A program made the translations under genes and the position numbers. The notes beneath the pieces were generated by a model. It made no database searches, was not told where the DNA came from, and saw only the letters and a list, made by a program, of their open reading frames with translations. 64,000 nt of DNA from Nemophila menziesii (lineage: Eukaryota; Streptophyta; Magnoliopsida; Boraginales; Hydrophyllaceae), in NCBI GenBank assembly GCA_029959085.1, contig JARWIR010000017.1:24169507-24233506 (forward strand), in the 5' to 3' direction. Within the stretch, counting starts at the first letter, position 1. Every line of letters begins with the position of its first letter. Below are positions 1 through 11,404 of the stretch, piece by piece.

Positions 1-763
1 TGAAAAAGTGTGGACACAAAGTGTTAAAAAGAAGTTCTCTATAAGAAAACTTTAGCTTATATAAGTGAAGAGAGAGACATTGTGAATTGGAGTGGGGTGG
101 TGTGGAATAGATTTTGCATCCCAAGATGTGCCTTTATCTCTTGGGTAGCAGTTCAAGATAGACTGCCCACCAAATCTAGGATGATAGGATGGAGTTTACA
201 AATCAATCCTCTTTGTGTTTTTTGCTACAGTTGTGCAGAAGATAGGGATCATTTATTCATTTCTTGTTCCTTCTCTCAGCGAATTCTCAACAAAGTTATG
301 TCATTATGTGGAATTCATTCCTCGGCTTCAAATATTGGTGATCTAATTGACGCTTTTATGCAATTACCAAGTAAAGAACGCTTATGTATTGTAAGTTTGT
401 TTTTTGCTACTTATGTTTATAGTATTTGGAGTGAAAGAAATAGTAGAGAGCATGGTAGCTCTATGCAAAGTGAAGAACAGTTAATGGAAGGTATTATTGT
501 ACAAGTTTGGTCGAAGTTGCAAGTGTTAAGAGTAAAAGCTAAAGATTTGATTGAAATTTTTTACAAATTAGTTAAAGGGTCCAAGTGAGTCTTGTAATGA
601 AAAGTAATAGCTAGACTAGTGGGTTTTATTGTATTTAGCTAGTGGGCTTATATTTTCTTTTTTTAATGTATGGGCCTAATTAGACATAGTCTTGGAAAGT
701 TGTAATGAACATGGTTTGTTGGTTTATAATAAAAAAGTTTGATTTGTTGATTAAAAAAAAAAA
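1..763 (+). mobile_element. LINE 3' end with zf-RVT domain, truncated by window edge
   Basis: An open frame at 82-588 encodes the zinc-binding region that follows reverse transcriptase in plant L1-type LINEs. It has the usual WNRFCIPRCAFISWVAVQ start, a C-x2-C pair (CVFCYSC) and a DRDHLFISC block that supplies the His/Cys ligands. The frame stops at 588. An AT-rich 3' UTR follows, with a poly(A) tail at about 753-763. The reverse transcriptase itself would lie left of the window. No RNase H follows, so this copy either belongs to a lineage without it or has lost it. Confidence 0.85.
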
Positions 764-1051
764 GATATCGTTCCGGTCCGGCCCTAACTCTCAATTTTTT
801 TTTACAAGGGACCGTTAAGCCTGCAGGCAATCTGGTCAACCCTTGTAGCGTCGGCTCCTAGGATCGGTAGGACCGGTTTGATAGGCAGGTTGACCCCGAC
901 ATAGTTTTGCAAATAAATTAATACTCTCCCAAGAGTTCGGTTTGAGTTCACTAAATTCTTATCAAAGATGCTATATTTCAAACGGGAAGTGACAAGGCAT
1001 CCGGACGTATGAGTATTCAACATAGTTATTTAATTCTTAGGTGATAGAGGC

Positions 1052-1262
1052 ACTATATGAATTCTTTTTTTTTTCTTTTTTTTTGGTCAGCAAGCCCAGC
1101 CAATTTTATATCATTAAGCACAAAACCAGTCTAGTACAAAGCCCATTTTAGAGGGCCCAAACATTACAACTCACATCGGTCCTAAAGACCAAACATAATA
1201 AAACAAAACACTTTGACTCTCTACATTCAGACAACAAAACACTTTGACTATATGAATTCTTT
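1052..1262 (-). mobile_element. 5'-truncated LINE 3'-UTR insertion with 16-bp target duplication
   Basis: The 16-bp direct repeat actatatgaattcttt occurs at 1052-1067 and 1247-1262. Between them are about 180 bp that start with a T-run and read, on the minus strand, like a LINE 3' UTR ending in a poly(A) tail. A target-site duplication plus a terminal A-tract is the mark of target-primed reverse transcription. No coding sequence is left in this copy. Confidence 0.8.
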
Positions 1263-2194
1263 GCATGCGGTTCTCTGCTTAAGCAACTAATTCATACCTT
1301 AATTGTGCTTTATTTCAAAGTCGGAGAATTCTCATTTGGTGGATGGATATAGAACAATTTCTTGCTACTATGTAGTGTACAAGGCTATTACGACAATTCT
1401 TGTAGACGGCAAAACCGATTATAAATAGTAGCTCGAATCTGCTGCATTATGTGACCTGCAGCTTTTGTCCAAGGGGTTCCGACAAGCTGCTAACTACTAC
1501 ATCCTGCCTTTGTGCAGGCTGTTCCAACAAGCGTGTTCAATAGGCTATGCACCACTGCTTGCAGCCCTTGTCCAGGAAGACCCACCCCACCTGATTGTTG
1601 ATGCAAGTAGCTGTGATTTACCCTTCCCATATAGCAGCAGATGTGTAGCAGTTTCTGAACAAACAGAGTGCAGTTTTAGGCGCTAAACCACATTGAGGAC
1701 AAATCGGCCATTTTAAGGACTCCCCTAGCGTATAAGTTTAGTGACGTCGGTAGTCATTCCCATATTAGAGAGATTTCCAATGATTCTGTTAATCTCATTG
1801 CATACTTTACCTGTACTTTTTTATTTAAATATATTAGAGAGCCATTTGACTCGGATAAGATTTGATCACATAACCTTCAATTTGTTGTAGGGTATTTTGG
1901 TCTATTAGATTAAATCAGCTATAGATCTTCAATAATATATATAAATTTAACAAAAATGCAAGTTAGATAAGATAAGGAAATTAAAGCAGAAAGCATAGAG
2001 AAACATAAAATAATTCCCCTTTAACACATCAGAGAAACAGGTAGAGTATGGTAAGATTCCATCCCAGAACCCGCAAAAGTATTTTAACCGCTAGAACAAC
2101 TAAATATCAATTTAGTACTGTTTATCTATTTGCATAAATATAATTATGACGTCCAAGTGTTTGCATAACATAAATTCCAACGCGACTCATCTCT
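1263..2194. other. No recognisable gene
   Basis: A reading frame of 73 codons at 1465-1686 has no domain signal, no good start context and no neighbouring exon. The rest is AT-rich non-coding DNA. The flank at 764-1051 likewise holds nothing recognisable. Confidence 0.5.
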
Positions 2195-2749
2195 GAGGCT
2201 ATATCAGATCGCATTGAAATAATGGTCAAAGAGAGACTTCAGTGTATTGGAAGCTCGACCATATTGAAGTCACTACTTAAAGCTGGCGTAACTGTCAAAG
2301 TAAGCTTCTCACAAAATGCTCGAGAAATTGATATTGAAGCTGTCAAACAAATCTTCAGAGAGGTCTGAGATAGAGTCGATTACACTTAAACAAGCTTTCT
2401 TGCGGAGCAGGCTGAGCTGCTAGAGTCGGCTACTCAGCAAAACACTTAGTCAGTCGGATTGTGACGACTAAGTGTTATGCTGAGTAGCCGACTCTAGCTG
2501 CTCAGCCTGCTCTACAATACGCAAGAGAGCTTGTTTAAGTGTAATCTACTCTATCTCCGTATTAGATAATAATCGCTACAGACCTCTCTGAAGATTTGTT
2601 CGAAAGCTTCGATGTCAACTTCTCGAGCATTTTGTGAGAAGCACTTTGACCGTCATGTCAGCTTTAAATAGTGACTTCAATATGGTCGAGCTTCCAATAC
2701 ACCGAAGTCTCTCTTTGACCATTATTCCAATGCGATCTGATATAGCCTC
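2195..2749. repeat. Long inverted repeat made from an ABCA gene fragment
   Basis: The left arm (about 2195-2451) and right arm (about 2466-2749) are reverse complements with scattered mismatches and one insertion of about 24 nt in the right arm. They are separated by only about 14 nt. Both arms carry the C-terminal coding part of an ABCA-type ABC transporter (motif EAISDRI.IMVKERL.CIG, then ILKSL), read plus in the left arm and minus in the right arm. The arms continue past the coding part into shared non-coding sequence with the block gagtcggctactcagca. A transcript through this region would fold into a near-perfect hairpin about 250 bp long. Confidence 0.85.
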
Positions 2750-3130
2750 GGCTTCTTCCATGGAATGTGTTGTAACGAATATCGAGTGCCCGATTCTATA
2801 ATTTTCAATCCCATCCGCCTTATTGTTATTAGATCCAAACCAGTTGTCTACATATATAAGCAAAATCTCATTAATTAATAATTACATAACATAGAAAGAG
2901 CTAGCTAGCAAAGGTTTTGAATCAAACATACCGATTCGTCAAAAATTACAACTTTGGGATTTCCAAGAAACGCGAAACATTGCTTCATTCCTCCACTATA
3001 ATTTAATTCTTACATCAGCTGCCTCATCAGGTAGTTTCATAGAATGCATCAGTATACGCGCTTGAGATACTCCCGAAGCTGGGGTCAAGCCCTTTATTCT
3101 GTGAGACTAATATTCCAGCTATAGTTTGGA
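2466..3130 (-). pseudogene. ABCA-subfamily ABC transporter pseudogene, nucleotide-binding domain
   Basis: Minus-strand exons spell the landmarks of an ABC ATPase in the right order. First comes the signature SGGMKQ (about 2995-2980), then the Walker B stretch GNPKVVIFDE ending at 2932, a GT donor, the D-loop TTGLD near 2850, and the H-loop block VTTHSMEEAEAISDRIGIM at about 2780-2720. The text is closest to plant ABCA (ABC1/ATH) proteins, where the last block sits just before the C-terminus. The copy is dead: there is a stop before the signature, a frameshift between the D-loop and H-loop segments, and a 2-nt loss just after the KSL segment. No membrane domain or Walker A motif was found. The last exon is also duplicated in inverted orientation immediately downstream. 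Confidence 0.8.
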
Positions 3131-3841
3131 TCTGGAAAAGTTGAGATTTTAATCTTTGTATATATTTATTTATTAAGTAGATGATCATATACACAGTCAA
3201 GTATTTGTTTAACTGACCTTTAAGTAATGATCTTAAGATTTTGCGTGATGTGGCAAAGTGAAACGGAATTTGGTATTTAAAAAGGGGATCTTCAATTCGT
3301 CTTCCGATTTTGTAAAAAGAGCTAGAATTTATCCCCACCTCGTTGATTTCTGTAAAATGCATAACACCGGGAATTTGAAAATCTCCATAAGCCAACAGGA
3401 AACACAGTAAGGTTAATGGGAGGTTTAATGTATGTGGTCCAAGACAATGTATAAAGCCATGTTGAATCTAAGCATAGCTTAATTAAATAATTAAATTAAA
3501 CTAATCAAATAGAAGGTGTATAAAATGATCACCTTCTGGGGCAAAATACGCCTCCTGGAGTTATTTCAATGATTTCGTAGTCGATGGATAATTCTGTCTT
3601 TCATTTCTACTCCAGACAAAATCGAAACATGGGCGTCTAAGGAAGAGGAGGTATAGAAACGCTAGTAACAGGTATAGGATCAACTATGATGTTTGCTTAT
3701 GTTAATCTTTAACTTTATAACGAGAAGATGAACAGAATAGATGCTAAACGAAGTTTTTTTTAGGATGAATGAAGAGGAAGAATGACGATCTTTATATACT
3801 AATAGAATTTTATTAAGCGGGTTACAGCTACTTTTTCTATT
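3131..3841. other. Decayed flank of the ABCA pseudogene
   Basis: The frame at 3027-3395 on the minus strand overlaps the pseudogene but shows no further ABC motif upstream of about 3130. I see no intact gene here. The 3833-3841 end is the left target duplication of the next element. Confidence 0.4.
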
Positions 3842-4031
3842 GAGTAATGATATTTGTCACCCTTTTTTATCACCCTTTTATCACCTCCTACGTGTATGCC
3901 TACATGTACCAATGAATGGATTTCTCTATCTTATTTAATTTTTCTCTATCTTCTATTCAAGAAAATTAGAACATATATATATAAGGGTGATAAATGAGTG
4001 ACAGGAAAAGGGGTGACAAATATCATTACTC
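3842..4031 (+). mobile_element. Mutator-type MITE, family A, copy 1
   Basis: This 190-bp element has terminal inverted repeats starting gagtaatgatatttgtcac and a perfect 9-bp target duplication ttttctatt at 3833-3841 and 4032-4040. A 9-bp duplication with a 5' G terminus points to mobilisation by a Mutator-like transposase. There is no coding sequence. A close relative lies in opposite orientation at 57605-57795. Confidence 0.92.
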
Positions 4032-4128
4032 TTTTCTATTTTTAACCATACATTATCAACTACTAAAATTAAATATAAATTTTCTTTCGGTTTAAAATAA
4101 ATAAAAGATCACGTGAATACCATTTCAC

Positions 4129-5622
4129 AAGGAGAAAAATACAAATGGAAGCCAACTGGCCTCAATTATAATTTAAAGCCAAACATTAAAAAAAAAATCT
4201 TATTTAAGTTTAACTTTTTGGTTTGGGTTTGGATATTTATACCCTTGATTTAAAAAGAGAGTTTTTTAATTTTTCGAAGCTACGGACTCACGAACACTCG
4301 TTACTATGTTTTAAATACAACTACCATTGGTCCAGACCCACGTACATATTTTTACTATTCTCGAAATAAACCCTTAGGATACGGACCTGTACTTATTGAT
4401 TTTTATTAAGTGATTTGTTTTTTATCCATATGGGTACCCATCTCGACAAATCTCTTGTTTGGTACAGACTTATCAACACCAACACCAACAGTTAGATGTA
4501 GCCGGCTGGACCTATGACCCAAACCACCTCACTCATGGCCCAAAACACATCTATTAACAACAATGGGTTGTACCCAGCTGAAACAAAAAAACGAACTGAA
4601 ATACTACAACACAATCGATCTGAACCGGAACAACACCAAAATGGAATCCATTAACACCTGATGCGCTCAATATAATAACAAAATACAAAATCGAATCCCT
4701 TAACACAGAAAAAACGGAATCCCTACTCAATCAGATTCGAACCCGTAACAAAAAAGAAAAAGGAATCGCTGTACAATAAGATTTGAATATAAAATATCAA
4801 GTGGCAGGTAGAATGGTGGAGAGTGGTTGTGCAGAGGGAGTGATGTCGGAGCGTGGTGTTTGGGCTGGACCCCTAGGGGTGATTTGATTGGTCTGGACCC
4901 ATGGTGTCGATGGTGGTGGGGTAGGCCTTCGCTGGTGGTTCGTGGTGGTGGATATATTCTTTCAGGCGGCGCGGCGAGATCTGGTTCAAGCGGCGGTGGT
5001 GGTGGAGATCTGGTTTAGAGCTCGTTCGTGTCTTGTGCAGAGCTCGTCGTCGGGTGTCTTGTGTAGAGGACGATTGGAAGGTGAGATCCGCGATGTTGGT
5101 TAATGGTGGGGACGATGGTGGGGATGGTGCACGAGGGGTCGGTGGGGTGAGTAGGACGATGGCGGGGGACAATGGGGTGTTGATGGTGGGAACAGTGGGG
5201 TGGTGACGATGGTTAATGGTACACGGTGGGGTGGGGTGGGTGATGATGGTAGGGATGGTTTGTAAGAGAGAAACAAAGAGGGGAGAGTGAAGATAGATGT
5301 GGGAGGGGAGGTGGGTTCCGGTTGTGGGGTGATGGTGGTGGTTAATGTACACGGCAGGAGGGGTGGTGGGGTGGTGCGTGATGATGGTGATGTTTAGTTC
5401 GTAAGAGAGAAACATAGAGGGGAGAAAAGAGAGATGTGGGAGGGAGGGGGGTTCTGATTCTATAATAGGTTTTGGGGTTGGATTTTTGGGTTTTATCAAT
5501 GTTTAATGGGGAAAGGGAGGGCTGTTTGGGTTTTTTACCCCTATTAGTTGGGTTTCCAACTACTAGTTGGAATTTAGCCTTAAAGGAGAAACCCAATAGG
5601 CCAATTACCTTATAATCATTAC
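4129..5622. mobile_element. Non-autonomous MULE, GC-rich-core family, copy 1
   Basis: The 9-bp repeat ccatttcac at 4120-4128 and 5623-5631 bounds an element of about 1.5 kb with imperfect terminal inverted repeats that align around aactggcct. The ends are AT-rich, while 4800-5500 is a purine-biased, G-rich core of ggtgg and gatgg runs. Long frames in the core (for example 4873-5499 minus, rich in His, Pro and Thr) are low-complexity by-products of the repeats, not a protein family I recognise. It contains the motif tgggttgtaccca that recurs in the two sister copies at 18406-19980 and 38268-40721. There is no transposase. Confidence 0.8.
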
Positions 5623-5631
5623 CCATTTCAC

Positions 5632-5705
5632 TCGATTCGAACCTGCATCACTAGATTGGATGACCAAAGCTCTGGCCAGTGAGCTAATCCCAACTGGTTT
5701 GGGTC
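5632..5705 (-). mobile_element. tRNA-derived SINE fragment
   Basis: Read on the minus strand, this has a box-A-like block (ttagctcactgg) and a box-B-like block (ggttcgaatc). It matches the better preserved SINE at 37457-37573. It directly abuts the MULE target duplication, so the MULE may have landed in it. Confidence 0.6.
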
Positions 5706-7536
5706 AGCACATTTTGGCTAAAAAAGAGAAGTGCACACAAATTTCTTTTTGTTTTTTTTTATATGTGGCACTATAACTACGGTTTTGGCCACCGTCTTTT
5801 GAATAAAAAAGTTATCTAACTAGTTTTCCTTATTCTTAGATTAACCAAAAAAAGTTGGCTATTCAATAACCTGTTTTTCATTTAATCTGTGTTTTAAGTA
5901 AAGACGGACATCAAATGACCGCCTTCTATGTAAGTATTATAGGTTATTATTCGATAACCGTTTTCTTTGTAAAAATAAATTTATTTAAAAACGGTCATAT
6001 AATGACTGCCTTTTAGAGAATATAATAAACTTACAACAAACCTCTTTCACTTTTACCTATCTTCATACCTTTTATCACCTCCCACCTCTCATTTACCAAC
6101 AAACCTATTCGATTTTTTTTTTATTTTAATATCAGATCTTTCATAGTTCTTTATGTATTGCATCATAGGTAATTCTTATCTTTATTTATAGTTAATTTTT
6201 GTATATGTCTTGAAAAATTTAGGATTAATAGATAAAATTTAAAATAAGGATATTATGATTGTAACTATTATTGTTGAAGTCAGATTTATAAGTATTTTTT
6301 ATCTTTGTTAATAATTTCTATTTGATTTATAATTTTTTATTCTAATTTTATATGATTTACTTTTAATTTTTAGTAAATTTAATAGTGTTAATTATAATGT
6401 TTGGTATTGTTCACGGTAAGTAAACCATTTATGACCAGGAGATAGAAGATTAACTGAGTTAAAACAAACGGTGTGCTATGTGTGTAATTGAAATGCTAGA
6501 GAAGTAAATTTTGATTTAATATGGTGATGTCCGATTTCGTCAAACTCTCTTCGATTTCATGATCAAGTCATTGCGGACGTGATGATCAAAACGATGATAT
6601 GTCGTCCAAATAACCAGCAATATAATTTTATTGAGATTTGCGCTAAGGTTAAAAAAGTGCATAGAATTGAACCGTCCTCTTATTGTGAAAAGTGTAAAAG
6701 AACCATGGGCTACCAAATGCGTCTACATTATTTGAGCCCATTTTGAGATGATTCGCAATAGAGGTAGTGATAGTGAAAGTGGCACTAATTACCTGTTTGC
6801 TATCAGAACTGTTAAAGTTATCTAACTAGTACTTGAACTTGACTTTTGATCCATCGTCATTTGAATTAAATTAGTGACAAACATTTAACCATGGGGAATT
6901 CATTTCGTAAATTGGTTTCAAATTAATTTAATAACGATTCAACAATTCAGCCAATTCTACATGACATGCCTTCTTGTTCAGTCAATTCAGTGCTTCCATC
7001 CCTTGGAATGACCATCCACCATATACGGCTCAAGAAATCCTATAAACTGCAATTCCAGTTTAAACATAACTAACTAACTTTAATTTCTTAGATAATATTC
7101 TTTTCACAAGTGTGTTTTCTTACATACCAAATATACATACATACCTTACTTCCATCACCAGACCACCGTGCCCCATAACCATTAACATCCCTTATCTCAA
7201 ACACAACCCCATGTGGTCGAACAATGTGTATATTCATCCAACAACAATCATTCATCAACCGCATAATCATATTCATCGCAACCTTATTTTTATCACTATC
7301 TGTAAATACATGTAATCTTTCAGTACATCTCTAATTACGATCCTATTTATTATTATTATTACTACTCACCACTTCCATTAAAGGTACCCCAGTAATTATC
7401 ACTACTCCTATTTACATGCTTCGCTAAAGCCCTCGCTCCATCACTCAATTTAGCACTTTTAACCTCAACCCAATAATAAAAATCATAAACAAATCATTCA
7501 CTGAATAACAAAGAATAGTTGATAATTAGAGTATAC
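5706..7536. other. Non-coding, possible decayed CACTA-like repeat
   Basis: Around 5767-6020 a cactataacta terminus is followed by several related short motifs (tcaaatgaccgcc, cggtcatataatgac, ttcgataaccg). Such subterminal repeats are typical of CACTA elements. I could not find the opposite terminus or a transposase, so the assignment is weak. The rest, up to the ASCH gene stop, is AT-rich with no supported gene. Confidence 0.3.
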
Positions 7537-9080
7537 TCATACATCTAAGTTATGACGTAAAGAAAAGGATGAAAGTAAAATAGATGTTGATGGTGGAAGT
7601 TCATTTGTAACTGTTCCAACTGTGTTAGCCAAACCCAATAACCTCTGAATACCTTCATAACCTAATCCCTAAATAAAAAATTAAATTCAAATTATCACCA
7701 GTTAATTAATTGTGACTGTTTAAACATTGTGATGAGTATTGAGAAGTTACTGATAATATGTTGAACATGACACTGTAAAGCTGAGAATCTGGTTTTGTTA
7801 CACAAATAGCAACAACACCATTTAACTTTTCCTTCTCTTCAGAATAGAAATTCCTATAAACTTGCACACCTGATAAAGTATAATGTTGAGTAGATTTTGA
7901 AGTAAAATAAGCAGATATACATAATGGAGTGTGAATTTATTACCTTCCTCGATCGTTTTTACTTCAGGAAGGACTTTCTTTAGACTCTCTATTTGTAGCA
8001 TTTCGCGAAATGATGCATATTTACGGACTTCCTGCAAAATTAAACTAAATATAGTAAGTAGAGTACAAATGTAAATGAGATTAATGAAAATTATATTATG
8101 ACCTGAACTTGAAGTAGCAAGCTCTTGTTGATGAGAATTAAAGCCCCAGCATCAATTCTATGTATCAGCATTTTATGATAAGTTTTTATTTTTTATAAAG
8201 TTATGAATATTCAAATGGAAATGGATTGGATTGTCATACTTGTTATAATCTCCAACAGCACATCTTCCTTCAACTGTTTTTCTTCCATCTGTAATCAATT
8301 GGAACTGATTAGTAAAACAAAAAAGCTTGAATTCACTAGATAGTTATGAAAACTTCTAATACCTTTGAGATGAGAAAAGAAAGGTTCTTGAACATGAAGC
8401 TCAAAGTCCACTCTCTGTAACATCTATGAGACAGTATTCATGAATGGTTGTTGAGTTAGTAGAATAGATAATAAATGATGTTTGATAGTATTTTTTTGTA
8501 AACTCACATATAGTAGTTTGGAACCTTCTGATGAAATTAACTTATTCCAATCATCTTCTTTGTGTTTAATGGAATTATCTTCTTGAATTACTGTTGTCTT
8601 TTTATTCGGAGATATGTCTTTGGAAGAAATTGAATCGAGTAAAGATATTGCTAGGCGCTTGTATAATGGATGCAATAATTCCTCTTCAACTGGACCTTCA
8701 TAATGGTACAATTGATAATGCATAAAGTACATTAGAAAAGGCACCAGTGCAGATGAAATAATAATAAAAAAACGTTAATAGATTAAATAGTAAAAGCGTA
8801 GTGTAGGGACGCGCTTACTTGTGATAGAATGAGTAGAATCTGATGGGTTGAAAGAGGGAAGCTGAAGAAGCTTAAGGCAATAATCTATGGAGAGGATCAT
8901 ATTAGTGGTGTTGTCGCTTAGCTGTTGTTGTTGAACATAGGAATCGAGAGTGAATCGAAGCAGCTCTTCAATGGTGTCCTTTAAATTGACAGGCGATCTT
9001 CCTGGTGAGGGTGGTGATGAAGATGATGACATTGACTCCGTTTCTCTTACCGTTTCGGTCAACTCGTGTACTCCTTCCAT
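7537..9080 (-). CDS. ASCH-domain protein, complete, eight exons
   Basis: The coding exons are 9080-8819, 8695-8508, 8423-8363, 8288-8240, 8157-8103, 8031-7944, 7869-7751 and 7668-7537. All introns are GT-AG and the phases join to give 317 residues. The start is the ATG at 9080 (MEGVHELTE); an upstream in-frame TTG is not needed. Residues 1-150 are low-complexity, rich in Ser and Pro, with a helical region. Residues about 151-262 form an ASCH domain (LQRVDFELHV, GRKTVEGRCAVGDY, KYASFREML, GVVAICVTKP). ASCH is a PUA-like fold, and its family members are thought to bind RNA or act in transcription co-activation. The tail with GLGYEGIQRLLGL is shared with plant members such as the Arabidopsis protein I recall as At2g20410. 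No frameshift or stop was seen. The fifth intron has the weaker donor GTCATA. Function beyond the fold is inferred. Confidence 0.93.
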
Positions 9081-9299
9081 GTTGTTTAGCTTTAGCAATC
9101 AAAATCGCTTGAGATAGCTGAATATCTTAAATTTTTTATTTGAATTTGAATTTATTTTGAAAACAAAAAAGAAAAAATAGTCAAATATATAATTTAATTA
9201 AGTAACTCTCATCCTTTTAAACATCCCTAACAGTTCCAAAAGGGGATCCCCTTTGAACGTGGCTCTGTGTTTAGTGTTTTTCGCAAGATAATCTGAATG

Positions 9300-9870
9300 A
9301 CTGTTCATCCTTCAAGGTAAATGTCGGAAAGATATCGATCCTGCTTCTTCCGCTCTCTGCCAGATCTGGCGGACGATCGGTAGAATTGTCCATATTACCG
9401 TTGACACCTGCCTAATACCTTGTATTAACTCAAGGTTATCAGAAAAGATGGTCTTCCTGTTGTCCTTGTATTCCTTGCTCATTTCTACTGCTTCCAGAAC
9501 AACCAAAGCTTCTCCTTCCAGGATTGTATTACATCTAACTGTTTTAAAGTTGTCTCTTGTATCTCCCGTTCTTCGATTGGTGGTTGATATTCCTATTCCT
9601 TGTTGGTTCATATTTGGTGTTGAAAGAAGCGTCGCATGTGTAAGTAATGTCTTCTGTGATTTGTATATCAATATTCTAGGGATGTTGTTGAGAAACGATA
9701 GTGGTTGTTTGTTGATCTTGTTTTGCTCAATCAATTCCGTGAAGCTCTCCCATGATCTTACTAGTAGTCTGAATGATATGATCGATATCGATACGGGAAT
9801 TTTCGTGAATGGCTTTCATTTTCGCCTTCCAAATGTTCCACAAAATGACCAGGAGATAATTTTTTACTAT
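9300..9870 (-). mobile_element. LINE RNase H-domain fragment
   Basis: Minus-strand peptides in shifted frames read LWNIWKAKMKA (about 9850-9820), then a CDASF-like piece, then EALVVLEAVEMSKE and TIFSDNLELIQGI. These belong to the RNase H domain found at the C-terminus of plant LINE ORF2. The order and wording closely follow the copy at 17290-18380, so the two are the same LINE family. Frameshifts and stops make it non-functional. Confidence 0.85.
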
Positions 9871-10072
9871 TTTTTATACGAATAAGAGAAGAAGCTAAAT
9901 TGATTTTGAAAAAAGAAATATATACTATTTGACCAATAATCTCTTATAGGGATTCAAAAATCTTAATAAACCAATTGTTGGTCTATTGTCATGTTTTGAG
10001 TGATTACGTGTTGTCAAAATATCTCTATTATCCTTTATATATTGTGTGATTTAATTGCTCAAGAATGCAGTT

Positions 10073-11389
10073 TGTGTTGATTTTTAGGTGATTGACGAGA
10101 TAATAAATGTTAAGCTACAACAGTAACACATGAACGACAGAGTTTTAAGTTCAAAACTCCAATATAGAAAAATATTGGACCCCATAAGAACAACTGATAA
10201 AATCGTGTAAAAAGTCCAAGACTCTGGATTTTCGTTGCACCATACGTCCAAATACCCGGAGAGCCTATAAAAAGACCTCCAACTTAGTAGAGAATTAGAC
10301 CGACGATGTGTATATGAAAAATTCACCAAATAAAAAGATAAGAAGTCGGACATCCGCAATAACAGAAGCCGTACCTCCATGATGGTTCCAAATCAACAAA
10401 AGTGGCTCTTTTCAACACCACAATTCAAACTTTAGAGTTGAGATCTTCAAGAAAAGTCTCAAAGTATTTCATACTATAGTTTTCATCTTTTGTAATTGCT
10501 TTGTAAGCTATAGTGTTATATCTACTCATCAAGTAGTATATGACCTGGGTAGTTAGAATCAATTCTCAATCTTGGTGTTCCTTTTGCTTCGGGTTTGTGT
10601 ATGTGTGTGTGAGGGAGAGAGAGAGAGAGAGTGAGTGAGAGAGTTAAAGAGAGAAAGAGACTGAGGGAGAGAGAGTTGTGTATCCACGTGTAGGTTTGGA
10701 CTCGCGAGAGATTTTCATGGGTGTGTGAAGTGATTTGTGACTATTGGTAGAATACTCGGATGTTTGGGTGGTGTATTTTTATATACAATAGAAGGTGTCA
10801 CAAGTTTGTGAAGTGGTGTTTTGAGTATTTGTAGTATACTAGGTTCCTTGTGTTGCAATAGCACAAAAGAGTGTTCGAAGGGATTTTTGAAGTGGATGTA
10901 AACTTTTTGTATTCTCACCTCGGTTAAAGAGACGCATGAGTTTTAGTAGATGATCTCACAACAACATACAAGTCAAATAGACCTAAGGTAGTGGAATAGG
11001 CCTACTACGATAGCCGAACCACTTCAAATCGCGTGTAATATTTTTTCTCACCTACTATTTTACTTTCTTTCATGCCAAGTGTTTAATCTAGTATTCAGTA
11101 CATAGTTAGTTATCATATGTTTAGATCTTGCATGTTAAGTGTTTGAGTAAATGTCTCTTTCATAGTTACCATGTAGTTGCTATAGATCGTGCATGCTAAG
11201 TGTTTGATTGGTTGTCTCATCCATATTTCTTAGCATTTATTTTGTTATCTAGTCCATATATCTATTTATTGAATATTTTCCTTAAAAGAGTGATCTTTAT
11301 TAGATAGATTAACTTTGGTTTAGTTAGACATATTTTTAACTCCGCATAGTCATTATTCACCCCCTTTTAGGACTATATCTTGGGTTACA
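10073..11389 (+). mobile_element. Probable Copia 5' LTR
   Basis: The right boundary is firm: the sequence ends ...gggttaca immediately before a primer-binding site (11392-11404). The C-rich stretch just inside (ttcacccccttttagg) is common at the 3' end of Copia LTRs. The left boundary is a guess at a tgtgttga start near 10073, giving about 1.3 kb. It contains a GA-rich stretch (10613-10675) and three diverged copies of an aagtgttt-centred block at 11070-11215. I did not find a matching 3' LTR in the window. Confidence 0.5.
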
Positions 11390-11391
11390 AG

Positions 11392-11404
11392 TGGTATCAG
11401 AGCC
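11392..11404 (+). promoter_or_regulatory. Copia primer-binding site (initiator Met tRNA)
   Basis: The sequence tggtatcagagcc is the standard plant Copia primer-binding site, complementary to the 3' part of initiator methionine tRNA. It lies two bases after the LTR end and fixes the element's orientation as plus. Confidence 0.9.

Noticed and set aside
4873..5499. 208-codon minus frame rich in His, Pro and Thr
   Set aside because: It lies wholly within the low-complexity G-rich core of a non-autonomous MULE and has no family resemblance.
6640..6760. Possible zinc-binding fragment (CEKCKRTMGY)
   Set aside because: One C-x2-C pair in a short frame with stops on both sides; too little to assign a family.
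8424..8507. Coding extension of the second ASCH exon past the GT donor
   Set aside because: The frame continues by chance; the homologous reading resumes only at 8423 with MLQRVDFEL, and GTGAGT is a strong donor.
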